39,159 nucleotides of DNA from CAIOSQ01 sp044359885 (GTDB lineage: Bacteria; Pseudomonadota; Alphaproteobacteria; CACIAM-22H2), in NCBI GenBank assembly GCA_044359885.1, contig JBIKLI010000002.1, positions 1 to 39,159 on the forward strand. The letters run 5' to 3'. Every line of letters starts with the position of its first letter. Position 1 is the stretch's first letter. Both the position numbers and the translations under genes were made by a program. The notes beneath the pieces are model-generated. The model searched no databases, was not told the DNA's origin, and was given only the letters and a program-made list of their open reading frames with translations. Below are positions 7,945-15,168 of the stretch, piece after piece.

Positions 7945-9948
7945 ATGTTCGACCGCCTCCTGATCGCCAATCGCGGCGAGATCGCCTGCCGGGTGATGCG
8001 CACGGCACGGCGTCTGGGGATCGCGACGGTGGCGGTCTACAGCGATGCCGATCGCGACGCGCTGCATGTGCGCATGGCCGACGCGGCGCTGCGCGTCGGC
8101 CCGGCGCCGGCACGCCAGAGCTATCTCGACATCGCCGCGGTGATCGAAGCCGCGCGCGCTTCGGGCGCGCAGGCGATCCATCCGGGCTACGGGTTCCTGT
8201 CGGAGAACGCGGCCTTCGCGGAGGCCTGCGCCGCTGCGGGGCTGGTCTTCGTCGGGCCGCCGCCCGGGGCTATCCGCGCGATGGGCGACAAATCGGCCGC
8301 CAAGGCGGCGATGGAGGCGGCCGGCGTTCCGGTCGTGCCCGGCTATCACGGCGCTGGCCAGGACGACGCGGTCTTCGCCGACGCGGCTTCGCGCATCGGC
8401 TATCCGGTCCTGGTGAAGGCCGCGGCGGGCGGCGGCGGCAAGGGAATGCGCGTCGTGGAGGCGGCGGGCGATCTTGCGGCCGCGCTGGCCGGGGCGCGCC
8501 GCGAAGCGGCCTCTGCCTTCGGCGACGAACGGCTGCTGATCGAGCGCTATCTGCGCCGCCCCCGCCATGTCGAGGTCCAGGTCTTCGCCGACGGCCATGG
8601 CGCGTGCATCCATCTCTTCGAGCGCGACTGTTCGCTGCAGCGCCGCCACCAGAAGGTGGTGGAGGAGGCGCCGGCGCCAGGCATGACGGCCGAGCGCCGC
8701 GCGCAGATGGGCGAGGCCGCGACGCGCGCCGCACGCGCGGTCGGCTATGCCGGCGCGGGCACGGTCGAGTTCATCGCCGACCAGGACGGCAGCTTCTTCT
8801 TCATGGAGATGAACACGCGGCTGCAGGTCGAACATCCGGTGACCGAGATGATCACCGGCCTCGATCTGGTCGAGTGGCAGCTGCGGGTCGCGGCGGGCGA
8901 GCGGCTGCCGCTGTCCCAGGCCGAGGTCCAGTTCCGTGGTCATGCCTTCGAGGCGCGGATCTATGCCGAGGATCCGCAGCGCGACTTCCTGCCGGCCGGC
9001 GGCACGCTCGCCGCCTTCGAGACGCCGCCGGGCACGGCGCATACGCGCATCGATGCCGGCGTCGCCGCAGGCGACGCGATCGCGATCGACTACGATCCGA
9101 TGATCGCGAAGCTGGTGGTATGGGGCGACGACCGCGATGCTGCACTCGCGCGGCTTCGCGGCGCGCTGGCCGCGACGCGCATCGCGGGTGCGGTCACCAA
9201 TCTCGAGTTCCTGCGCCGGGTCGCCGCGCATCCCGCCTTCGCGGCCGGCGCGGCGGAGATCGACACCGGCTTCATCGCGCGCCACCGCGCCGCGCTGGTG
9301 CCGGCGCCCGCCAGCGCGGACGATGCCACCCTCGCCCTCGCCGCGCTGGCGGTCCTCGACGAGGCGCCTGCGCGCGGCGCTGCCACCGATCCCGATCCGT
9401 GGAGCCCGTGGCGAGCACGCGACGGCTGGCGGCTGGGCGGGGCGGCGGCGCGCCGGCTGGAATTCGTCGACGGGGAGACGCGGCATGTCGTCGATGCCGT
9501 CGCGCTGCCGCAGCCGCGAAGCTACCGGCTGGGTCTTCCCGGCGGGACCATGCCGGTCCGCGGCCTCGCCGCGTCATCGGGTCGCGTGCGCGCCGATCTG
9601 GGCGGGCGCGTGGCCGAGGCCAGCGTCGCGCGCATCGGGGCGGTACTGGCGATCGACGACGGTGCGCGGTCGTGGCGACTGACGCTGGCCGATCCCCTGG
9701 CCGCCGGCGGCGCCGAGGAGGATTCCGGCGGACGCTTCGCCGCGCCGATGCCGGGCAAGATCGTGGCGGTGCGATGCGCTGCCGGCGATCGCGTCGCGCG
9801 CGGCCAGGTGCTGGTCGTGCTGGAAGCGATGAAGATGGAACATGCGATCCTGGCACCCGCCGACGGCACGGTTGAAGCCCTGCGCTACGGGCCGGGGGAC
9901 CAGGTCGCCGAGGGCAGCGACCTGCTCGTGTTCAGGCCGGCATCATGA
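7945..9948 (+). CDS. mccA: Methylcrotonyl-CoA carboxylase, biotin carboxylase/biotin carrier (alpha) subunit
   Basis: A 667-residue subunit that carboxylates its own biotin using ATP and bicarbonate. Domain order: biotin carboxylase N-domain (LLIANRGEIACRVMRTARRL, residues 4-23), ATP-grasp with glycine-rich loop KAAAGGGGKGMRVV around 153-166, the EMNTRLQVEHPVTE active-site segment near 290, the biotin carboxylase C-domain, a variable linker, and a C-terminal biotinyl domain whose VLEAMKMEHAI holds the biotinylated lysine. The start ATG at 7945 sits 8 bases after the hydratase stop. The last four bases overlap the next gene (ATGA), suggesting translational coupling. By itself it could be any acyl-CoA carboxylase alpha subunit; the neighbours identify methylcrotonyl-CoA as the substrate. 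Confidence 0.94.
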   Translation: MFDRLLIANRGEIACRVMRTARRLGIATVAVYSDADRDALHVRMADAALRVGPAPARQSYLDIAAVIEAARASGAQAIHPGYGFLSENAAFAEACAAAGLVFVGPPPGAIRAMGDKSAAKAAMEAAGVPVVPGYHGAGQDDAVFADAASRIGYPVLVKAAAGGGGKGMRVVEAAGDLAAALAGARREAASAFGDERLLIERYLRRPRHVEVQVFADGHGACIHLFERDCSLQRRHQKVVEEAPAPGMTAERRAQMGEAATRAARAVGYAGAGTVEFIADQDGSFFFMEMNTRLQVEHPVTEMITGLDLVEWQLRVAAGERLPLSQAEVQFRGHAFEARIYAEDPQRDFLPAGGTLAAFETPPGTAHTRIDAGVAAGDAIAIDYDPMIAKLVVWGDDRDAALARLRGALAATRIAGAVTNLEFLRRVAAHPAFAAGAAEIDTGFIARHRAALVPAPASADDATLALAALAVLDEAPARGAATDPDPWSPWRARDGWRLGGAAARRLEFVDGETRHVVDAVALPQPRSYRLGLPGGTMPVRGLAASSGRVRADLGGRVAEASVARIGAVLAIDDGARSWRLTLADPLAAGGAEEDSGGRFAAPMPGKIVAVRCAAGDRVARGQVLVVLEAMKMEHAILAPADGTVEALRYGPGDQVAEGSDLLVFRPAS

Positions 9949-10382
9949 CGCTGCATCTGGTGAAGCTCTGCGTCGGGGTCGACGACGTCGAGGATCTGGC
10001 GGACTGGCAGGCGCGCCGTGCCGCGGAACGCAAGGCCGCGGGCCAGCGCCATGCCTGCATCCACCGGACGCGCATGATGCCCAAGCGCCAGGACGAGCTG
10101 CTGGATGGCGGCTCGCTCTACTGGGTGATCAAGGGCGTGATCCGCGTGCGCCAGGCTCTGGTCGCGGTGGAGCCGGGGACGATGGACGACGGCACCAGCT
10201 GCGCGACGCTCGCGCTGGACCTCGATCTCGTCCGGACCCTGCCCAAGCCGATGCGGCCCTTCCAGGGCTGGCGATATCTCGCGCCCGGGGACGCGCCGGG
10301 CGATCTTGGCGAGGCTGGCGGCGATGTCGCCCGCATGCCGGCGGCCATGGTCGCCGAACTGCGCAACCTCTGTCTGTTGTGA
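9945..10382 (+). CDS. DUF1489 family protein
   Basis: A 145-residue soluble protein matching the DUF1489 family, which is widespread in alphaproteobacteria and has no established function. The recognisable features are the start MTLHLVKLCVG, the central HRTRMMPKR with DGGSLYWVIKGVI, and the PMRPFQGWRYL stretch near residue 105. No signal peptide, membrane helix or catalytic motif is evident. It is basic in the middle and may bind nucleic acid or a partner protein, but this is speculation. The start codon overlaps the mccA stop (ATGA), so both are likely translated together. The next gene follows after 13 bases. Association with mccA may be functional or only transcriptional. Confidence 0.85.
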   Translation: MTLHLVKLCVGVDDVEDLADWQARRAAERKAAGQRHACIHRTRMMPKRQDELLDGGSLYWVIKGVIRVRQALVAVEPGTMDDGTSCATLALDLDLVRTLPKPMRPFQGWRYLAPGDAPGDLGEAGGDVARMPAAMVAELRNLCLL

Positions 10383-10395
10383 AGGAGAGCGGCCG

Positions 10396-11397
10396 GTGCA
10401 GCGCATTCTTGTGACCTATCCCGCCGACGAAGTCGCGGTGCGCTACGGCGCGGCGCTGGAGGCGCTGCGCGGTCTGGGCGAGGTGGTTGTCAATCCGCAG
10501 GCGCGTACGATGACGCCGGACGAGATCGTCGCGTCGGCCAGGGGCTGCGTGGCGATCGTCGCCGACCGCAACACGCCCTTCGATGCCGGCACGATCGCGC
10601 GGCTCGGCGACTGCAAGGCGCTGGTCCGGGCGGCGATGGACGTGCGGAACATCGACATCCCGGCCGCGTCCGCCGCCGGCATCCTGGTCACCCGTGCGGG
10701 TCCGGGATTCCGGGACGCGGTCGTCGAATTGCTGCTGGGCCAGATGGTCGATCTTGCGCGCGGCCTCAGCGACGGCGTGATCGCCTATCGCGCCGGCCGC
10801 ATGCCCGCGCGACGGCCCGGCATCCAGCTGGCCGGCCGGACCGCCAGCATCATCGGCTACGGAAATCTGGGCCGGCGCATGGCAGAGGTGCTGGGCTTCC
10901 TCGGCATGCGCGTCCTGGTCCACGATCCCCACGTCGCCGCCGTGGCACCGCCGGCCCAGGCGGCCGGTCGCGACGCGGTCCTGGCGGAGGGCGACTTCGT
11001 GATCTGCCTCGCGCTGCACAATGCCGAGACGGACCAGAGCATGAACCGCGAGGCCTTCCGGCGCATGAAGCGCAGCGCCTTCTTCCTCAATCCGTCGCGT
11101 GGCCGCGTGGTGGACGAGGCGGCGCTCGCCGAGGCGCTGCGCGAGGGCACCATCGCTGGCGCGGCGCTCGACGTCGGATCGGATCCGGACGACGTGCCGC
11201 CGGTGGCGCTGGGCGCGCTGCCGAATGTCGTCGCGGCGCCGCATATCGGCGGGCTGGTGCCCGAGGCCATGACCGCGCAGGCGGCCGACACGGTCGAACA
11301 GGTCGCGGCGATCCTCGCGGGTCGCATGCCGAAATTCGCCCTCAATCCCGGGTCTGCGACGCGTCTGTCGGCGGACACGCCCTCCGTAACACGATGA
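10396..11397 (+). CDS. D-isomer-specific 2-hydroxyacid dehydrogenase
   Basis: A 333-residue NAD-dependent dehydrogenase of the D-2-hydroxyacid family, which interconverts 2-keto acids and D-2-hydroxy acids; phosphoglycerate dehydrogenase belongs here. The nucleotide motif is GYGNLGRRM in the central Rossmann domain. The catalytic arginine is in LNPSRGRVVDE, and the histidine in PHIGG. The start is a GTG at 10396, chosen because GAAGGAG lies 8 bases upstream and no ATG is suitably placed. Length and motif order are normal. It is the last gene of the + strand run; a role in branched-chain 2-keto/hydroxy acid metabolism would fit, but the substrate cannot be deduced. Confidence 0.88.
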   Translation: MQRILVTYPADEVAVRYGAALEALRGLGEVVVNPQARTMTPDEIVASARGCVAIVADRNTPFDAGTIARLGDCKALVRAAMDVRNIDIPAASAAGILVTRAGPGFRDAVVELLLGQMVDLARGLSDGVIAYRAGRMPARRPGIQLAGRTASIIGYGNLGRRMAEVLGFLGMRVLVHDPHVAAVAPPAQAAGRDAVLAEGDFVICLALHNAETDQSMNREAFRRMKRSAFFLNPSRGRVVDEAALAEALREGTIAGAALDVGSDPDDVPPVALGALPNVVAAPHIGGLVPEAMTAQAADTVEQVAAILAGRMPKFALNPGSATRLSADTPSVTR

Positions 11398-11591
11398 TCC
11401 CGCGGCGACGGATGATTGCGCAAGCGTGCCGGCGACCCGGGTCCGCCACATGCGCTGTCGCCGGTCGCGTCGATGCCTCGTACCCGGCACGGCAGCCGGG
11501 CCGCGACCGGCCATTTTCCTGTTCGGCGGCTTGCCGCCGATAATGCGCCTGCCTAGTTACGGTTGGGCACCGGTCGGGTTTGGAGGCGGGC
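11398..11591 (+). other. Intergenic region after the leucine-degradation run
   Basis: A 194-base non-coding stretch. It contains a perfect 8-bp inverted repeat with a two-base centre (TCGGCGGC, 11523-11530; GCCGCCGA, 11533-11540), without a following T-run. GGAGG at 11582-11586 is the probable ribosome site of the next gene. I see no convincing terminator or promoter. Confidence 0.4.
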
Positions 11592-12434
11592 ATGGGTTCA
11601 GATCGGGGGGAATGGCGCGACGCAGGTTCGTCACGACCGGCCCGGGCTCAGTACCAGCATCGCGACGGCAGCGGCGGACATCCTGCATTCGGCTATGTCG
11701 GGACGGTTCCGACGGGCCGGATCATGGTTCCGAGCAGCGTCTTCAACGACGTGGTCGACGACCTCGATCTCGGCTTTTCACCCGAACTCGCTGCCTATGG
11801 AGCCGGTCAGAAGATCGCGATGATCGGTAGCGTTCCAAAGCAGGTCGGGGATCTGGCGAGTGAAAGCCTGATGGAGGTGGAACTGACCAAGTACGCGATC
11901 CACGCCGATATCCTCATCCTGCGTTTCGAAAAAGGCGGATCCAGGAAGTTTCTGTATCAGGGTTTCGAATTCGACATCGGGTATTTCGGTCTGGACACGG
12001 CTGAAGCGGGTCGCACCGCCGCGCCTCGGAGACTTCTCTCGAAACTCGGCGAGAATCTGCGCAGCAATGTGCCGCACATGTTGCTGGCCACATACCAGAA
12101 CGCCCCGACTTTCGCGGTTGCGTATCGTACGATGGACGAGGCGGACATCAAGTCTGCAGGCCTCATGGTCGACGACGGCGCCTATGCGGGCGCGAAACTT
12201 TCAGTCGAACAGGTCGTGCGCGCCAATCGAAGCGAGATCGTCTGGCATGAACTTCTTTGCCATGCGGTCCCGGGTGCGACCGGTCGGCCTTTCCTTCATC
12301 AGCCGTCCCGGGCGGAAGCGGTGCCGGCCGCGCTGAAGTTGTCCGACAAGATCGAAGCAGCTATCGACAGGATCGTCCGGAAGACGGCGATAAGCCGCCT
12401 GCGTTCCCCCGCACGCACGGTAAGATCCCGGTGA
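11592..12434 (+). CDS. Hypothetical protein of unknown family, low GC
   Basis: A 280-residue soluble protein I do not recognise. The ATG at 11592 is favoured by GGAGG five bases upstream; an internal ATG at 11725 (MVPSSVFNDVV) is a credible alternative because the first ~45 residues are low-complexity and Gly/Arg/Ser-rich. No signal peptide or membrane helix is visible. The middle alternates hydrophobic strands and acidic turns (KYAIHADILILRFEKGG, FEFDIGYFGLD), suggesting an alpha/beta fold, and the C-terminus is basic. Base composition is strikingly different from the neighbours: two sampled 60-base rows (11881 and 11941) have 31 and 30 G/C, against 45 in a row of the preceding gene (10801). 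That suggests recent acquisition or relaxed selection. No mobility gene accompanies it. Confidence 0.7.
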   Translation: MGSDRGEWRDAGSSRPARAQYQHRDGSGGHPAFGYVGTVPTGRIMVPSSVFNDVVDDLDLGFSPELAAYGAGQKIAMIGSVPKQVGDLASESLMEVELTKYAIHADILILRFEKGGSRKFLYQGFEFDIGYFGLDTAEAGRTAAPRRLLSKLGENLRSNVPHMLLATYQNAPTFAVAYRTMDEADIKSAGLMVDDGAYAGAKLSVEQVVRANRSEIVWHELLCHAVPGATGRPFLHQPSRAEAVPAALKLSDKIEAAIDRIVRKTAISRLRSPARTVRSR

Positions 12435-12542
12435 AGGAAGCCTGATCTCGTCGGTGCCCGGGGCGCCTTCATCTTTGCTGTCCCGGTGTGGATGCCGACA
12501 CCATCCAGGGACTCAAACGCAACACAGGCGGTGATCGCGACG

Positions 12543-13025
12543 ATGTCCGACGGATACACCACCAAGACCGAGATCGACAGGCGCCGGGTCCTCAAGGGGG
12601 GCGCGATCGCGGCGGCCCTCGTCGCTGCTGGCCTCGCGCCCCCGGGCCGGGCGCGAGCGGCCTGGAACAGGGCGGCATTCCAGAGCGCGTCGATCCAGGA
12701 GGCGCTGGCAGCGCTCGGCGCCGGGCCACCCGCGCGCAGCGGGGACGTGCAGATCGTCGCCGCCGACATCGCGGACAACGGCGCGGTGGTGCCGGTCCAG
12801 ATCGTCAGCCGCCTTCCCGGCACCGGTCGCATCGCGCTGTTCGTCGAAAACAACCCGAACCTGCTCGCCGCGGTGTTCGAGATCGGGCCCGACCTGATCG
12901 CCGACATTTCCACGCGCATCAAGATGATGCAGACGTCGCAGGTCGTTGCCGTGGTCTGGGCCGGTGGCAGGATTTTCAGCGCCGCGAGGGAAATCAAGGT
13001 CACGCTGGGCGGCTGCGGCAGCTGA
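12543..13025 (+). CDS. soxY: Thiosulfate-oxidation carrier subunit SoxY
   Basis: A 160-residue periplasmic sulfur carrier. A twin-arginine signal (DRRRVLKGGAIAAALVAAG, residues 12-30) directs export, probably folded with SoxZ. The C-terminal swinging arm ends in VTLGGCGS, with Cys158 the attachment point for sulfane sulfur. Most SoxY proteins end GGCGG, so the final glycine is replaced by serine here. The ATG at 12543 places the twin arginines at the expected distance; an in-frame start at 12486 would add a non-signal-like extension. SoxZ follows 44 bases later. In established Sox biology, SoxYZ carries intermediates for SoxAX, SoxB and SoxCD; none of these is nearby. Confidence 0.93.
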   Translation: MSDGYTTKTEIDRRRVLKGGAIAAALVAAGLAPPGRARAAWNRAAFQSASIQEALAALGAGPPARSGDVQIVAADIADNGAVVPVQIVSRLPGTGRIALFVENNPNLLAAVFEIGPDLIADISTRIKMMQTSQVVAVVWAGGRIFSAAREIKVTLGGCGS

Positions 13026-13069
13026 CCGCCGCGCCGCCTTCGCCAGCCGCATTCGAGGGAAACAGGTCC

Positions 13070-13381
13070 ATGACAAGTCCGACGCGTATCCGCGCCGTCA
13101 GCAAGGACGGCATCACCGAGGTCAGGATCCTGATGAGCCACGAGATGGAGACGGGGCAGCGCCGGGATGGGGCGGGCGCGCTGGTCCCGGCCTGGTTCAT
13201 CCAGGAAGTGGCGGCCCTGCTCAACGACCGGGAGGTCCTGGCTGCCCAATGGGGACCGTCGATCGCCCGGAATCCCTATCTGTCGTTCAAGATCAGGGGG
13301 GGGAGGGCCGGTGACACGATCAGCGTCACCTGGTTGGACAATCGCGGCGAACGGCGCAGCGACAGCGTGCGCGTGACCTGA
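13070..13381 (+). CDS. soxZ: Thiosulfate-oxidation chaperone subunit SoxZ
   Basis: A 103-residue immunoglobulin-like partner that forms the SoxYZ heterodimer and lacks its own signal peptide, as expected for a hitch-hiker on SoxY's twin-arginine export. Diagnostic stretches are EVRILMSHEMETGQRRD near the N-terminus, VPAWFIQEV in the middle, and NPYLSFKIRGGRAGDTISVTW toward the end. The start at ATG 13070 gives the normal length. An uninterrupted run of eight G (13296-13303) encodes part of KIRGGR; the downstream conserved residues show that the reading frame is intact. It ends 15 bases from the convergent flavoprotein gene, with no hairpin in the gap. Confidence 0.94.
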   Translation: MTSPTRIRAVSKDGITEVRILMSHEMETGQRRDGAGALVPAWFIQEVAALLNDREVLAAQWGPSIARNPYLSFKIRGGRAGDTISVTWLDNRGERRSDSVRVT

Positions 13382-13396
13382 GGATCGCGCGCTGCT

Positions 13397-14695
13397 TCAG
13401 CTGCCCCAGATCTCCTTCGTCGCCGAGGCATACCAGCCCTCGGCATAATGCGCCTCGCGGTCGCGGAACTGCGCCGCGTCGGGGGGCGTGCGCGGGCTGA
13501 CCCCGCCGGCGCCCTGGACAGCGACGATGCCGTTCGGGGTGGCCCGGAAGATGTCGGCGACCGAGATGCCGTAGTCGGGCGCGATCAGCGAGTAGCAGGT
13601 ATTGGCGAAGACCGGCATTTCCGCGGGCTGTCCGGCCAGCGAGGCGGCGATCGCACGGGCGACGAATTTCGCCTGGCTAGAGGCGACGAATCCCGATTTG
13701 GGCATGGCCCACGCGATCGCGGCGTCGCCGATGACATGGATGTCCTTGGCGCGCGTCGACTCGAAGGTGAAGGGGTCGACCGGGCACCAGCCTGCGAGGC
13801 TGCCCTCGGTCGCCGCGAGGCCGGCGTCGCGTGCGATGCGCCCGGCCATCTGCGGCGGGATCACGTTGGCGACATCCGCGCGATGGCGCTGCCCGAACTC
13901 GGTCACCAGCGTCTTCTCGCCGGGGATCACCTGGACGACGCGGCCGTCCTGGCCCAGCGGCACCCATTCGATCATGTCCCCGTAGAGCTGCTTCCAGCCG
14001 TCCTGGAACAGGCTCTGCTTCGAGAACGCGTCCTTGGCATCGAGGGCAAGGATCTTCGACTTCGGCTTCGCCTGCTTCAGATAGTGGGCGATCATCGCGA
14101 TCCGCTCGTAGGGGCCCGGCGGGCAGCGGAACGGGTTGCCCGGGATCGAGAGGACGACGAGCCCGCCATCGGGCATCGCCTCGAGCTGGCTGCGCAGGAG
14201 CGTCGTCTGCGGCCCGGCCTGCCACGCATGCGGCATCGACGTCGTCGCGGCTTCGTCGTAGCCCGCGATCGCCCCCCAGCGCATGTCGATCCCCGGCGAC
14301 ACGACCAGCTTGTCGTAGCCGATCGTCTGGCCGCCGGCGACGCGCACGGTCTTGGCCGCGGGATCGATCGCGACGGCGGTGTCGCGCACATGCGTGACGC
14401 CGTGGCGCGCCGTCAGCACGCCGTAGCCATGGGTGATGTCCGCCATGGTCTTGAACCCGGCCAGGACGTAGTTCGAGAAGGGGCAGGTCTGGAACTCGGA
14501 TTTCGGCTCGATCATGGTGACATCGAGCGCGGGATCGGCGAGGCGCAGGTTCCGGGCCGCGGTGGCGCCGCCGAAGCCGCCGCCGATCACGACGACCCGC
14601 CGGCGCGCCGGCTGGGCCGAAACCATGCTGGCGACCGGCGCGGCGGCGAGCACGGCGCCGGCGAGGGCGCGGCGGGTCAATCCGTTGCGTGACAT
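13397..14695 (-). CDS. soxF: Flavocytochrome c sulfide dehydrogenase, flavoprotein subunit (SoxF/FccB)
   Basis: A 432-residue periplasmic FAD enzyme that oxidises sulfide to sulfur and passes electrons to a c-type cytochrome. A twin-arginine-type signal (GLTRRALAGAVLAAA) precedes the FAD-binding VVVIGGGFGGATAARN (residues 34-49). Cys71 in QTCPFSNYV corresponds to the cysteine that holds FAD covalently in Allochromatium FccB. Cys191 (RCPPGPYER) and Cys367 (NTCYS) match the redox-active disulfide, so all key residues are kept. The ending (HYAEGWYASATKEIWG) is the family's C-terminal FCSD domain. The partner cytochrome gene lies 11 bases upstream in the same direction. This is a distinct enzyme from membrane SQR. 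Confidence 0.93.
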   Translation of the reverse strand: MSRNGLTRRALAGAVLAAAPVASMVSAQPARRRVVVIGGGFGGATAARNLRLADPALDVTMIEPKSEFQTCPFSNYVLAGFKTMADITHGYGVLTARHGVTHVRDTAVAIDPAAKTVRVAGGQTIGYDKLVVSPGIDMRWGAIAGYDEAATTSMPHAWQAGPQTTLLRSQLEAMPDGGLVVLSIPGNPFRCPPGPYERIAMIAHYLKQAKPKSKILALDAKDAFSKQSLFQDGWKQLYGDMIEWVPLGQDGRVVQVIPGEKTLVTEFGQRHRADVANVIPPQMAGRIARDAGLAATEGSLAGWCPVDPFTFESTRAKDIHVIGDAAIAWAMPKSGFVASSQAKFVARAIAASLAGQPAEMPVFANTCYSLIAPDYGISVADIFRATPNGIVAVQGAGGVSPRTPPDAAQFRDREAHYAEGWYASATKEIWGS

Positions 14696-14706
14696 CGTCG
14701 CCTCCC

Positions 14707-15018
14707 TCAACGCCAGTTCCTGGCGATTTCGCGCGCCATCAGGGCGAGTTCCTCGTCGCTGAAACCCTTGGCGTGGCGGTTCATCACCGTCGCCGGGCGA
14801 CGGTCGTTCTTGAAGTCGAGCATCGCTTCGAGGATCTCCGTCTCGGAGCGGCCGTTGATCGACGGGATCGCCCCCGCGCTCTGCCCGTTGGGGCCGTGGC
14901 AGCCCGTGCAGGTCGCGCTCAGCGTCGCCCCGCTGGGCGGCGCCAGGGTCTGCGCCGCCGCAGCCCCCGCAGCGGCGATCGTCGCGATGCCGAAGACGAT
15001 GGCGAGGGCTGTATTCAT
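14707..15018 (-). CDS. soxE: Monoheme cytochrome c, probable partner of the sulfide dehydrogenase flavoprotein (SoxE/FccA-like)
   Basis: A 103-residue periplasmic cytochrome c. A Sec signal peptide covers about residues 1-22 (MNTALAIVFGIATIAAAGAAAA). The heme site CTGCH is at 37-41, and Met79 in ATVMNRHAKGF is the likely second axial ligand, followed by the closing helix DEELALMAREIA. One heme site only, so it is of the small FccA type, unlike the diheme SoxE of Paracoccus. The start ATG at 15018 gives a complete signal. It precedes the flavoprotein gene by 11 bases, as expected for a two-subunit flavocytochrome. The symbol is assigned by context; a general c4/c5-like cytochrome is the alternative. 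Confidence 0.87.
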   Translation of the reverse strand: MNTALAIVFGIATIAAAGAAAAQTLAPPSGATLSATCTGCHGPNGQSAGAIPSINGRSETEILEAMLDFKNDRRPATVMNRHAKGFSDEELALMAREIARNWR

Positions 15019-15168
15019 TTGCTCGTCCTTCCGATTTCCGCCCGGATCGCGTTGCCTGGCGAGGCAGGGTCGACGAATCAGGTGTGCCAGAAGACAAAGG
15101 CGGACGCGAACAAGAATTTCTATATCCTGCTTAAACCTGCATTCCTTCCGGACGATGGGACGACGAGG
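15019..15168. promoter_or_regulatory. Divergent intergenic region with AT-rich island (soxE / MDR gene)
   Basis: A 150-base region between divergent genes. Around 15100-15145 composition falls sharply, with ATTTCTATATCC, then CCTGC-TTAAA-CCTGC, a direct repeat at 5-base spacing. On the minus strand TATAGA (15124-15119) could serve as a -10 for soxE-soxF, but no convincing -35 partner was found. The area is a plausible site for a sulfide-responsive repressor; no known operator was recognised. Confidence 0.35.

Noticed and set aside
11426..11490. GTGCCGG ... CCGGCAC inverted repeat after the hydroxyacid dehydrogenase gene
   Set aside because: The arms are about 50 bases apart, imperfect and lack a T-tract; likely chance in GC-rich DNA.
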